Assembly (NCBI RefSeq): GCF_041381155.1
Contig: NC_091143.1
Coordinates: 23,339,695 to 23,403,694, forward strand
DNA length: 64,000 nt
Reading direction: 5' to 3'
Origin: Argopecten irradians
Lineage: Eukaryota; Mollusca; Bivalvia; Pectinida; Pectinidae
In this document: one piece after another, positions 50,498-62,679 of the stretch
How the letters are laid out: every line of letters begins with the position of its first letter
Position numbering within the stretch: the stretch's first letter is position 1
The notes under the pieces: generated by a model
Seen by the model: the letters and a program-made list of their open reading frames with translations, nothing else
Databases searched by the model: none
Told to the model about the DNA's origin: nothing
Position numbers and translations under genes: made by a program

Positions 50498-52870
50498 CTA
50501 CAATTCTGAGATTTTATAGATTGGTTCACTCTGATTCACCATTCACTTTTGTAATTTAGGACTGTTTGCAAAAGAGGGCAACAGGTGGTCATATAGAATT
50601 TTTCACAATATTTTTTCATCAATTTTGTTATTTCAGATTTCATGAAATATAAACTGGTCGCTTGATCTTCGGACCGTTTATCCGTTTTCCATTTTGAAAG
50701 AAACAAACTCGTATTCATTGAGTTTAGAATTTATTTCACAACAATCTTTTAACACTAAAACAATAAAAATACAGAAAACAAACACTCCCGAAATCTCGTA
50801 TAATTTGCTTTGTATTAACTTGGCGGCGGTAAATCGAGTCTTAATGTGATGAATAACATTAGGAGTTCAGGATTTTAATAGCAGTTATAATTACATCGCA
50901 TTACCGGAGTTTCGGGGTACAATCAAAATACTCTGATATTGCACAGTAGATAAAAATATACAGTTTAGCCTTTCAAAAAAAAATTCTCAATTTTTCATGG
51001 ATTGATTTTTACAAGAAGTTGAGCATAATGGGATGAGAAAACTTTTGTTTAGAGTGTGCTAAGTAAAAAGAATTTTAATTCACATATACACTATTGAATA
51101 TAAGATAAACGTCAATTGTCTATGGAAATACGATATGTTAGAGGTAAGTTTAAGTTGTTATTACGTATTTTATATTGATTACTGTTCTATATTACATATT
51201 TCAGAGTGAAATATAAAGTGTTATGGTGAAAACATATGTGATATTTTTTGCCTTGGTGAAAATATTTTTATAGACTTTTATATTTTATATTTTCACTCAA
51301 TGTTGACCAATCAGAACACATCATTTACTTTTTTTATATGAAAATAATTAATTTTTCATTTTTGGTTGATGGAACATTAATATGTTACATTAAATTATCA
51401 TATGATAATTTATTTTTTCAATTTGTTCCCCAAGTATATTGCATGTTACAGAAATAACTCCCTTGCGGGTAGGTATCGATTGTTAAGTCATTATTTTGTG
51501 AGCGCAATTCACGTCATTTCCTCCCAAAAGTATGACGTTACGCTTGCAAAAACATGACGTCACAATCAGTACCTACCCGCAAGTGCAGATAACTCTTGTG
51601 ATATGCAAATCCGGAATATTCCTTGTTTAACTATGAATGACAGCTATATTTTATCCTGTGAAATGAAAACTTTGATATTTTCACTCTTGTTACACACTGG
51701 TGAAAAATATCAAAGTGAATATCACTGGGAAAATAGACATAACTAACAAGATTTGAAATTTAATATGCCAAACAACATAATGTATGAAAAATGATTGTCT
51801 GCTAAAGGGAGTCTATTATGTGAAGGTTTTGTTTTGAGTCTTGTGATATCCTTGAGATATCTGTCACTTGCATTAATGAATTCAAAGTTAGCCAGAATAT
51901 TTTCCTATTACTATTAGTTAAAGTAAAACTGTTTTTCTTGCATCAAACTGTTTTCCTATTATGTAATATGTAAACTTTCCAGCCTTGGTTGCTGTGCTAG
52001 TTTTATCTCAAGCATCTTCTTAATGACATTTTAAACATTGAGAATCCTCGAGATAAGATTATGATCGTTTTATCGAGAGCTGCTACTTTTATTTGTGTGC
52101 TCTTCGATGTCATTTCAATTAATTTTGCAGACAAAATTATTTTTTCATTGTTTATGTGCCTTTTTTATAAAGTAAGGTTCTGCATCAGTGAACATTATAA
52201 TTTACAATAAACTCTAACAATTAAGTAATAAGCTTTGTCCCTTTGAATAATTCTTCCCCGCGCAGGTTTCCTGGGATATAGGTTTTCCTGTATTAACTCG
52301 TCCATCGTTTTCGTTAATGTACCATGACCAACTTTCATATTAATATCTGAGATATGTATTTTGTAATCATGAGTGTTCTTATTCGTGACAGAAACTGACA
52401 CATCAGCTTCCAAAACCAGCCAACATCTAATCTCATTTTATGTTTTGTCAGCTAGACGGCTGCGTTTAAAGCACTTAGAAATTATTTTTCAATGTGGGTT
52501 AAGAAGGTACATTGGATTTTTTTTTCAAGCTGCGGTTTTGTAAGTCCTTGTATGTATGAGTCTGAATCTCTTTAAATATGCATAATGCTATCTAATTTTC
52601 GATTGCATAATGATTTCAAAATTCATCTATTGATACAAACATGTACATTTTTCATTACAACAGAGGTAGAACACTTCAGTGGTATATTTTTTATTCAAAT
52701 ATTGTAGTGACTTTTGTCATATTACATTGAGGAGTAACACTTTGAAATTATTATTTTAAAATTCATCATATTTCGTTCATTCAGCCGAAATTAAATTAGA
52801 ACGATACTTATTATCAGTGTCTGTCTTTTTTCCATTACTTAGTTCTAACTTGGAAACGTTCTATAATATA
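50498..52870. other. intergenic, repeat-bearing, no recognisable gene
   Basis: AT-rich DNA holding MITE family 1 (51.4-51.6 kb) inside a longer stretch with repeated GATATTTTCACT motifs on both strands. No gene seen. Confidence 0.5.
51436..51618. mobile_element. MITE family 1 copy
   Basis: Very similar to the 9.5-kb copy, including CTTGCGGGTAGGTATCGATT, TTTTGTGAGCGCAATTCACG and the right arm ACATGACGTCACAATCAG to GATATGCAAATCCGGAATA. It lies inside a longer AT-rich stretch with repeated GATATTTTCACT motifs (51,200-51,740), probably another, older repeat. Confidence 0.82.
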
Positions 52871-53035
52871 GGACTCTTTCATAAGTGGATTTGAAGGATA
52901 TGGATATTCTACTCGAGGGTCACAAAATGTTGTGAAGCACGAGGCTTGCCGAGGGTTTTGCAAAATTTTGTGATCCCGAGGGTAGAATATCCCTATCCTT
53001 CAAATCCACTTATGAAAGAGTATTTTTCTATCGTA
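52871..53035. repeat. foldback (inverted repeat) element
   Basis: The left arm CTTTCATAAGTGGATTTGAAG, GATATTCTACTCGAGGGTCAC pairs with the right arm GTGATCCCGAGGGTAGAATATC, CTTCAAATCCACTTATGAAAG around a short centre with CACGAGGCTTGCCGAGGG. Each arm is about 70 bp. A further small hairpin, GCATGGGTAACCATGC, lies at about 53,610. Confidence 0.8.
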
Positions 53036-53160
53036 CCTCGATATTTCATTGCAATATCACTACTATTTTTCTCCGCCATTTTGAAATAAATTCGAAAAGT
53101 CAATTATCCAAACACGAAAATTGCATGATATTTACAACGCAAATTCCGTTGTTGGTATCT

Positions 53161-53518
53161 TTTAAAGATGCTCCACCGCTGACAAATGGTATTTTCACTA
53201 TCAAAAGCAGGAGCAGACGATTTAGTATTTTTCTTCAGTTACAAAAGTTACTTACTTGACACCATTACCACCATTGAAAAGTTTGAGCTTCTAGTTTTAC
53301 TTAAAGATATGAAAAATAATTAATTGCATCCCGAAAAAATTCCGTGGCACTATATTCTATATGAAATGAAGTACTGATTGCGCATGCACCAAAGGCGAAA
53401 TAAATTATTTTATATTATTTTTTGTGTTAATTAGGCATATACATACACGATTAAACACAAATTATTGTTCGAATGATGAATATCGTTTATGCTCTGTCGG
53501 CGGTGGAGCATCTTTAAA
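53161..53518. mobile_element. MITE family 2 copy
   Basis: The best preserved copy: TTTAAAGATGCTCCACCGCT at the left and GGCGGTGGAGCATCTTTAAA at the right. It appears inserted within a larger palindromic repeat region (52.87-53.64 kb). Confidence 0.85.
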
Positions 53519-54262
53519 TTTAATCTACCCTAGTTTCTAAAAAATGTTAAAAAATATACCTAGAAAAATGGTAATTGTGTTGACATTGTGACGTCACGAG
53601 GCTTTATTGCATGGGTAACCATGCAATACAGCCTTAGGGGACATGAGTGTATTGTCCTAGACCAGCCAGTGATACATGTGCAGATATGAGAGAATATACA
53701 TTATTATACCTGAAAATAAGCCATTCTTATTTATCTTTTTCATTTTTTTTATAAATATTATATGCACAATAGCCCATGATAGAGCTGCCATTATCCTTTT
53801 ATTCGTTTGAAAAATGTTTGATTTTTTGTTTGTATTCAAATACATATCTTTATATAATACAAGATTTACACTAAAGTATAACTCCTTCTACATAAAATAA
53901 TATTTAAAGAATGACATGTCTTTATACACATAAAAATGAAGTGTTTTTTACAGTCAAACATATAACGTGATTAAATTTTAATTCTTCAAAATGAAAATCG
54001 AACTAACAACCATTGTAGAGTCCAGGTACATTGGTATCTTACTATAGTACTTCTTTTGTTTCAAAATCTCATTCGGACTTTAAACATGTAGTTTTCATAC
54101 AAATAATTGATTTATCATAATAAGGCATCCTATGACACTAACTGGTAATTCTGCTTTATTACAGGCTTTTTTTCGATGTGTACAAAGCACAACCATTTAA
54201 AATTATTATGTAATAACATTACGCATGATAAACTCATATTTCTAGCTGTTATTCAATGTTAA

Positions 54263-55040
54263 CGCCACTCACATAGCGAGACACTTAAGTCAACTTAATT
54301 ACGTAATAAGTCGACTTGGCGAGATAATAAGTCGACTTGGCGAGATACTTGTGGTGAGATAATAAGTCGACTTGGCGAGATACTTGTGTATGAGTTCATA
54401 CTGCCGTATACGTTTTCCGCTGTTCCGTTTAAAGTTTTTCTTCAAGATATCCAAATGGGACAAGTCACTTGATTTGTCATCATTTTTTCAACACGTTCGC
54501 AATATGGTAGTTTTGAACAAAGTGTGGTAAAGTCTGGATAATTTAATGAAAACGAAACGTATTATTATTTATACACAGTTATTTCGCCCGACTACCTAGC
54601 TAAATCGTCTTAACTATCTCGCTGTGTGATAGCAAGTATGCACAATCAAATCTTTATATATTTGAAATATCATTTTAACTAGAGAATGTTTTGAGAAAAC
54701 CTGTACGGTATACGTGAATGAGGAGCAAAATGGCGAACTTGTTATAGGATTTCTTACGAGAACATTTTTCAAAACTATTTGTGGAAAACAATCGATACAA
54801 TCAAATCGTGTATTTTCAAATATGTGACATGCACTGATTTTCCACTATTGTGATAGGCTGATATATTATTTCACGAGAAGGTCAATATATAGCATATGAA
54901 CTCTTAGCCACCCTATAGCGACTTAAAGTAACGTCGCAACCAGGTTGATTTGGCGCTTATGAATTCCAATGCCCAGAAGTGCGTTCATTAGGGTGATGTC
55001 CAATGGCCATCGTTTTCCATTTAAGAAACACATTAAAGAT
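54263..55040 (+). repeat. interspersed repeat with GTCGAC cluster, copy 1
   Basis: Three units of TAAGTCGACTTGGCGAGATA (GTCGAC at 54,310, 54,331 and 54,366) follow an inverted end TCACATAGCGAGACACTTAAG that pairs imperfectly with CTTAACTATCTCGCTGTGTGA at about 54,610. The part from 54,660 to 55,010 is similar to the reverse complement of 62,690-63,010, for example GAGAAGGTCAATATATAGCATAT and GTGATGTCCAATGGCCA. No reading frame of note. Confidence 0.65.
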
Positions 55041-55404
55041 TCCTTCTTAAATAAAAAGGGGTAAATACCTTTAAATAAAATATAAAAATAATGACCTTTG
55101 TTTCGATCTATATGGTGTAAACCGCATGATAAAATCTTTACTAATGAGCTCAGTCTACGCTCTCGGCCCTATATCACAACATTGACCGCAAAAAATAGGA
55201 ATATTTCATAAATATTATAAACTTATGATTTAAACATATTATGATTAAAAGATGAAGTTACATGTAACTATAATTTTAATAATATTTCATTCATATCATA
55301 TGAATCTGAAGAATAAAAGGCATTTGTAAAAAATATCATCTATATTAGTAGACGTTTCTAAAATTAACAGTATTCAAGTAATGAGAGCTGTTTCATACGT
55401 AAGA

Positions 55405-55765
55405 ACTTTTTTCAAAGTGCTTTTATATGTATCATATTAAAGCAAAATGAAAAAAAATCAAAGTGCGTTGAACCTGCACCATATTTAACGCACTTCGAAA
55501 TAATTTTTAAAAATGCTCTAAGTTTTCAAAGTGCTTTTATATGTATATTAACGCAAAATGAAAAAAATCCAAGTGCGTTGAGCCTGCACCATATTTAACG
55601 CACTTCGAAATAATTTTTAAAAGTGCTCTAAGTTTTCAAAATGCTTTTATATGTATATTAACGCAAAATGAAAAAAAATCAAAGTGCGTTGAGCCTGCAC
55701 CATATTTAACGCACTTCGAAATAATTTTTAAAAGTGCTCTAAGTTTTCAAAGTGGTTTTAACATT
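55405..55765. repeat. 110-bp tandem repeat with internal AAGTGCGTT hairpin
   Basis: About three units of 110-113 bp. Each holds the inverted pair AAGTGCGTT ... AACGCACTT separated by about 17 bp, and AGTTTTCAAAGTGCTTTTAT. A lone related hairpin (GCGTTAAATAACGCACTTTG) occurs at about 12,353. Confidence 0.85.
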
Positions 55766-56153
55766 AACATAAATCCTACCTAATATATTTATATATTGGT
55801 TGTGGCGTATCCATGATATAATAATTATTATTTATGCAATCAGTGGCTTTAAATAGAAGTTAACTAACGTCAAATAGACAATAAATTGCTAATGTTCTTA
55901 CTTAATAAATACTTTACAAATACAGTACTCGTTACAAAATAAATAATTAGTATATATTTTATATTATCTTCTATTATCGATAAAAAAACGATAAAATAAC
56001 ATACCGACTTTTTAAATTTTTTTCTTTCAATACCTGTTGTAAACAAAACAACTTCTGTAGCAACATTTTCTGTCCATCACAATAATGCAAATAATTAGTC
56101 TAGATTAGGTAATATCTACGATAATTACAAAGCGATAAAACTTACAACATATA

Positions 56154-56159
56154 TTTATT
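56154..56159 (-). promoter_or_regulatory. candidate polyadenylation signal of the minus-strand receptor copy
   Basis: AATAAA on the minus strand about 100 nt after the TGA stop of the receptor copy. Weak evidence in AT-rich DNA. Confidence 0.25.
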
Positions 56160-56256
56160 GCTTCTTTATAATAATGCCTCCTGTAAACGAAACAACTTCT
56201 AGTTTATATCCTCTGTATATCACGATAATGCAAAAGAAAGATGATCTCACCATATT

Positions 56257-57570
56257 TCACAATAAAGCTGTAAAGAATGCGCCCACCAAAATAAGATCTA
56301 TGGCCGAGAACAAACAGAAAAAGAAGCCATCTAGAGCTGCAGATACATTGGACCACGTGTAGATGTCATTTGCATTCCCCTCCTCGTCAAAATGTGGGTC
56401 TGAACAAAGCTGGGATGAATCCGAACTATTGTTGGTAGTTGCGACGTATGGGGAAGATTCCACAACGTTATTCATTGCATCGCTAAATGGGGGTATTGTC
56501 TTAGTCTCCTTGTTGTCTATTGGTTTAACTCTCTTTCTGGGGCAAGTATTTGTTCTTTTGCTCATCTTTACAATACATCTAAAGAACGGCGATAGTTCTG
56601 TGCTGTCCGGGCGGTGGTGAAGCCTCACCTGGGCAACTGTCACCATGACGATGGCGGTCCCTTTGATCATAAGACTAATCACATACACAGCCAGGTAAGA
56701 CGAAGTTCGGGAATTGACAGGTAAGGACGAACTGACTATAGTAAGAAGAACGGCAAACGACAGATGGACAGTCATACTGTATCCTATTTTCTCGCCACTG
56801 TCAGCAGGAATAACGAACGTAAAAATGTCCAAAACGGAAAGTAGGATGATGGGACAGATGATAGTTAGGATGTAATACTCAGGCTTTCGGTCCAATTCTA
56901 GAGCGACAACGATATTGCCATGTCTTATTCTGATGGATGCGTTGTGAAGATCCCAAACCCCGTTTTTTTCGTATATCTCTGTTTGTAATGGTGAATCTGT
57001 TCAGGCTAATCGAACATCAGCCAGCCTGTATGTCCACATCCTGAATTCAAGGTTACAATATTGCCTATCGAAAGGAAATTTCGTTATATCAATGTTACAC
57101 TTGGTCTCAAAAACTTCCAGTGGATTCCAAACTACGTCTCCATTATAATTGACCGTTACCAGAATCACCTTATCACCTAATTCTGTTAGTTTAGTGAAGC
57201 CGTTCTGTAAGGAGATGTCTGGTTTCCATACCTCGTCCTGTGTGATATACAAGTACGATATGTTATGGTGGCTCCTTATATCCCATGTAAGAAATTCGTC
57301 CTTCCATTCCAGCTGCATGTTGGCAGTGGTGGCTAATTTCTCCTCTACCTCGTCCAGTGAGTTGATGCCCTGTAGGAAGAATGTAATGTTCACTACGATC
57401 GGAATGTTAAGTTTTGTATGAGGTGGGGTGTTCTTATTGTATGCACGAGTTGTAAATAAATCTGTGTATAAATGTTTTAAATCATACCCTGTCTGTGCAG
57501 TAGCGACTTGAATCAAGAGACCCATCCAATACAGATCAAGTACCCATGTGCATCCGGTGACCATTGACAT
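56257..57570 (-). pseudogene. Cys-loop receptor gene with one in-frame stop (nAChR-like)
   Basis: Single-exon copy read from ATG at 57,570 (signal peptide MSMVTGCTWVLDLYWMGLLI...) to TGA at 56,257, about 437 codons. It has VNITFFLQGINSLDEVEEKL, DEVWKPD, the Cys-loop CNIDITKFPFDRQYC, four membrane segments and the GEK motif before TM2. The only visible lesion is a TGA at 57,003-57,001, where the intact paralogue has TTA (leucine) in LALTD; frames on both sides are continuous. It could be a recent pseudogene, a null allele or an assembly error. It is more diverged from the other two copies, with a different intracellular loop, so it is an older paralogue. An upstream in-frame ATG at 57,687 would bypass the signal peptide and is unlikely. 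Confidence 0.85.
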
Positions 57571-57699
57571 TTTGATTGTGAATGTTGAATATGGCTCTTC
57601 AAACTTCACTTTGGCAGTCTGAATCAGGATATTATGCACAGTTTCCAGGTCCCAGTCACCTAAATGATGACTGGTTACTTCCTCCAAAGCACTGTCATG

Positions 57700-59451
57700 C
57701 TTAGGTAAATTACAGGTTTTCTAAAAGGCATGAAGAGAGGATCATCTGTCATCTAAAAAAAAGCAAACAGTTGTCTACCAACTTCATTGATAGTGGGTAG
57801 GTAGATTGATTCAACTCCTCAATGATTTTAACAAAAGTCTCTTTCTAATGACAAACATATTTTTATACTAGTTTTTGATCGTATCCCAGTTTTTGGCACA
57901 TTTATGCAAATATAATCATGGAAAGTGAGGTCGCTTACATTGCCTTAGGGAATAATGATATCGTATAAAGGTGTCTTTAGTTGTGTTTTTTCCCATCAAT
58001 GTAATGAAAAAATATCAATATATGTCCCTCGATTTTTTTCATCTCTAATCTCTCTTTTATCAAAGCTGACCTCCTGTAATGTTTACAGTAAATACACAAG
58101 AGGCTATCGTTTTCATAGAACGAGGGAAATGTAAACATGATTTTGGGATGGATTTACTACGACACAGAAAGTACATGGGGTTATATGATTGCAATACTTG
58201 AAGTAATGCTATATCATCAGCCATGAATCAAAAGAGTTTGTCGTTCTCAAATATGTTTTGCATTATGTACGACGTCATATGAACATTGGTTTTAATTTGT
58301 TGTAGAAAGTTTTGAGAAACGTATATTTACATAACTGTGCCCCTACATAGTCAATGGAAGAGTAGTTGCGTTCAAATAAGGGTAATTTTCAATGACATGT
58401 CAAGAATGCTCGAAAAATCTTACGTCAGTATGTATGTACGGTCACTTCACTCACTCCAATATACGGGACATTTGTTTGGAAAATAATTCTAGAAACTTCT
58501 TGAACCAACACTTTCAAGCGAACAATATGTTAACAGGTGCAGATGCCCAAAAACAACATTATCCGAAACTTTACGACCAGTTTTATACCCCGTCCTTGCC
58601 ACTTGTCTATCCTCCGAAGAAGAAAATAGAAGTTGTTATTACAAATAATGTAGTTTTCGGACCTATATCTTGTTCGTAGACCTATACACTCATGGCATAC
58701 ATTTACAATCTACTACTCTGATTACGATACGAAGTCATATCCGCCTTGGTTATTCTACGAAGTCATTCCGCCTTGGTTATTCTCCAATTTTGTTTCGAAA
58801 TTGACATTATTGTTGTACGATCAGATTTTCAAATTAACGAAACTTAATTTTAAAATATCGGATAGGTGTCATTTTTGTATTTCTAAGCAAAAGGAAGAGG
58901 AATCTATTAAGTTTAGAAGCGGAGATTCATGTATACATCTCCGGTCATCTTGACTACACAATGTCTTCAGGTAAATTCAAGTCAATTTCAGGTGAAATTT
59001 TTCAGGTCAAATTTACCTGAAAGAGCAGAAAAATCATTTCAGATCAAAATCTTGACCTGAAATTCATATGTAGATTTTTTTGGTGAAATTAATCTGCAAT
59101 TGACCTGAAATTCAGATGAAGATTTTACCCCGAATTCACATATTGCCTGTGTACAGTCGTTTCCCAGTCTAACAACCAACACCAATATAAATTTAACGAC
59201 GAACATACAAAAGTAGACCATTTATTTGTAAACACATTACAAAGAACTTACAGTCATATGTACACGAGTTCATTAGGCAATAATGTCTTGTTTTATATAG
59301 GCTATGAATAAACTCGTTGGGTCCAATAGGTTTATTAATTTGCCTATTTGTTTCTTCTCTATCCCTCTCCATTTTCCTCTCGGCAGACATTTTGTTTGTG
59401 CATGGTCAGGTCAATTTTATTAACTCTGCGGCTTAAATTCAAATTCATTTC
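57700..59451. other. intergenic, no recognisable gene
   Basis: Upstream of both the minus-strand receptor copy and the intact receptor gene. A cluster of TTTCAGGTCAA / TGACCTGAAAT direct and inverted short repeats occurs at 58,970-59,115. No supported coding sequence; the 95-codon open frame at 58,392 lacks a recognisable product. Confidence 0.45.
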
Positions 59452-61770
59452 ACATCAGTTTCCTAAGAAACGCTGAAAGCAGAATTTATAACTATTCTAA
59501 TATGCATATTGTGAAATTTATGTTCATATTGTTAAACCACTGTCCTTGTTTCACTGGTAAAATGACCGGATGTAAGTGTTAGTTTTCAAGCTCTCTTGGT
59601 ACCTCTGTATCTATTTTACAATCGATACATATCAGATATCCTTCATTGTTTGTTTTCATTATAGAAGCAATAGATTGAATGTGGAAACGGTATATCGAAT
59701 ACCATGATTATCTTACTAATGGTCAGATATTGTCCAGTCATTTTTATATTTTTTTCGTAATGAGCAAACATCGTTTTATACACTATCAACAGTGTCGATC
59801 TGTTTTACGGAGTGATAAGATCTGAGTTTCACATATTGTGTTTGCATTAAATTTTCGAGGTTATGACGACAACGCTATCTCATAACAGTCATACACTTTG
59901 TAAACTAAAAGAATAAACGAAAGCGATATTGAATCGTTCCGGAAGGATATTCCTCTTCATTTTCTATCGGCCATAGTTTACAATTTAACACATCTGAAAG
60001 AATAGTCAAATAAACTTGACGCTAACGATGTTTATCCCAAATAAATTCGACCATAAATCATTATGTATAATTGAAGTATTAATATCCTACATGGGACTGA
60101 AAATGTAGCATGAAACTTCGTTGATTTGTACTTGAGCCATGGATATTCCATTATGTCTGACTACATGTCAAACTAACAATGCTTTCTATTGTTTTAGTCA
60201 TCATGACGTCTTTCGGACCTTTGGGATGGTAATGAAAAATCATAAATAATGGAAACTACAAAGCGCATTAACTTTGAAAGTTGATGAAATCAACGCTCTC
60301 ATTTGCGAATTTAGTCTTTTGCAGAAAGCGTCGCAAACATGGCAAGTGCATGTGCATTTCTCATTCTGTTCGTATTTTTGTTAATTCGGGGATCTGTTGG
60401 ACAAACAGGACACGACCTGAAGACATTATACACCGAGCTATTTACGACTCGTGCCTACAATAAGAACATCCCTCCTCACGGAAAGCTGGCCGCTCCAATT
60501 AAAGTTAATATTACATTCTTTCTACAGGGCATCAACTCTTTGGACGAAGTAGAGGAGAAATTAGCAACTACGGCCAACATAAAACTGGAATGGAGGGACG
60601 CTTTCCTGACATGGGACAGAAATGCCTTCAGTGACATTTCATATTTCTATATCACCCAGGACGAGGTTTGGAAACCAGATATATCATTACTCAATGGGTT
60701 CAGCAAACTTAAAGAACTTGGAGACCACGTGATTCTTGTAACGGTGAATAGCATTGGCAATGTAGTATGGAATCCGATGGAAGTGTTCGAGACCAAATGT
60801 GACATTGATATTACGAAATTTCCTTTCGACAAACAACTATGCCGGGTGGTATTCAAAATGTGGGCATACAAGCCACAAGACGTAAGTTTAGCCCTTACGG
60901 ACAGACCGTTACTAACAGACATATACGAAGAAAATGGAGTCTGGGATCTTTCAAATGCCACAATCACTCTTTTCCAGGACAACATAATCATCTCATTGAG
61001 ACTCGAACGGAAGCCACAATATTACGTGCTTACCGTCATTTGTCCCATAGTCTTACTTTCATTGCTTGACATTTTTACGTTCGTTATTCCTGCTGACAGT
61101 GGCGAGAAAATAGGATACAGTATGACTGTCCTTCTGTCGTTTGCTGTTCTTCTTACCATAGTCAGTTCGTCTTTACCTGTAAATTCCCGAACTTCGTCTT
61201 ACCTGGCTGTGTATGTGATTAGTCTTATGATCAAAGGGACCGCCATCGTCATGGTGACAGTTGCCCAGGTAAGGCTCCATCACCGCCCGGATAGTAAAGA
61301 ACCATCGCCAATGTATAAGTTTATCATCACGGTCGGTTGTAAAATGAATATTTGTAACACCCGTCAGATGAAACCAGATAGAGTCGATGAAATAGTGAAA
61401 GTGGATAATACTTGTCATTCCTCTCAAAACGTTGCAATTGGCAACAAGTGTCCACAGTTTACCGAACCCAGTTCAGACTCTCGCTGTGGTAACTCAGAAG
61501 ACGGAAATGACGATTATACATGGCAAAATGTGTCGAAGTTTCTTGACGTCTTCTTTTTCTTCTTTTTCTCAGTGGTAGATGTTATTTTGTTTTGTGTATT
61601 TTTCAAGACAATACTCTGTAAATGCTGATTTTTACGTCTACGTCCGGCATAGAAGTCATATGTCATACCTGTAAATATCAGTATATTACAATGCTTGATA
61701 TTCGTAAGGTTTTCTTATATTGTAAACAAAGTGAAACCTTAACTCGTCAGAGATGAGTATGCGACTACAA
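59452..61770 (+). repeat. segmental duplication, copy 2 (carries intact receptor gene)
   Basis: Partner of 46,749-49,078 in the same orientation, about 12.7 kb away. The coding parts are far more alike than the flanks, which carry many small insertions and deletions. Confidence 0.85.
60339..61628 (+). CDS. nicotinic acetylcholine receptor-like ligand-gated ion channel subunit, intronless, 429 aa
   Basis: A pentameric Cys-loop channel subunit of the plasma membrane. Residues 1-21 form a signal peptide (MASACAFLILFVFLLIRGSV). The extracellular domain has loop-A WKPD at 111-114, VVWNPMEVFETKC leading into the Cys-loop Cys154-Cys168 with the usual 13 residues between, and possible N-glycosylation sites at 57 and 206. 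TM1 is about 229-250, TM2 258-279, TM3 288-309 and TM4 402-423. GEK (255-257) before TM2 is the cation-selective pattern of nicotinic receptors. The vicinal cysteine pair of alpha subunits is absent from loop C, so this is a non-alpha-type subunit by that criterion. The 310-400 loop is short. The ATG at 60,339 is chosen because it directly precedes the signal peptide. Ligand unknown: many molluscan members are not proven acetylcholine receptors. Confidence 0.93.
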   Translation: MASACAFLILFVFLLIRGSVGQTGHDLKTLYTELFTTRAYNKNIPPHGKLAAPIKVNITFFLQGINSLDEVEEKLATTANIKLEWRDAFLTWDRNAFSDISYFYITQDEVWKPDISLLNGFSKLKELGDHVILVTVNSIGNVVWNPMEVFETKCDIDITKFPFDKQLCRVVFKMWAYKPQDVSLALTDRPLLTDIYEENGVWDLSNATITLFQDNIIISLRLERKPQYYVLTVICPIVLLSLLDIFTFVIPADSGEKIGYSMTVLLSFAVLLTIVSSSLPVNSRTSSYLAVYVISLMIKGTAIVMVTVAQVRLHHRPDSKEPSPMYKFIITVGCKMNICNTRQMKPDRVDEIVKVDNTCHSSQNVAIGNKCPQFTEPSSDSRCGNSEDGNDDYTWQNVSKFLDVFFFFFFSVVDVILFCVFFKTILCKC

Positions 61771-62679
61771 AGGAATATCTATGGTTAGGGTAATTATTGG
61801 TCCCAAAATTCATCATTTTGTCCCGCAAAAAATCGCATACATATTACTTTAAAACACAAAATTTAGTGAAAATCATGAAAATAAACAGACGTTAACTAGA
61901 TATAATATCATAAAAACATATTAACTTTTGTGGAATTCTTTTTTGCGGCATGATTTTCAAAAGAAAATGTAAAGCTTTGATCGAGGACCCCATGTTTTTA
62001 TATGATATTTGAAAAATATATTACCTTTGGCGTGTCATATACAAATATTGTTACATTGACATTGGATTTCGTTTCCTTTTTCGCCAATTCATTGATTTGT
62101 TGGGGCGAAAATATGGCAAAACATGATAATTTCGTATAGTAATTATATAAAGGTGCTGGGAAATAACGAAAATTAGTTATCATTTGTTAAAATACAAAAG
62201 TTTTGTATATTGTTCTATCGTTAGAAATTAAGGACAAAAAATAACAAAATTGAGACTACATTCACCTTTATATTACAGATAACATAATATTTAGATTTTT
62301 TCTATTTTCGGCCAGCAAATTTACATGAATGATATATTTAAAGCTCAAATATCTCAAAAAGTAGTTTGTGAACACCAATTTTTCTTTGCAGATTTATATG
62401 AAAATGCAAGAAATAAGAACTAAAGAATGACATTGGTTTCCTCAAAGTATGGAGCTACCTTAATCACAAATATAAAGTTTGTTTTAGGATGCGCACAATT
62501 GTTTTTAGATAAAAATCTTAGCAAAAATGTCCATCATTTCAAAATTTGCTCGTTAAGATTGTTTTCCGTTGCAACTACATAGCTGTGATTATACACAACC
62601 TTCATATCTGTTGTATCAAGCATTTAAACTTCAACAATTATTTGGCTTTAATTTGAAAATCCATCTTTTATATGCTTGT
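61771..62679. other. intergenic, no recognisable gene
   Basis: AT-rich sequence after the intact receptor gene; I see no gene, RNA or structured repeat in it. Confidence 0.5.
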
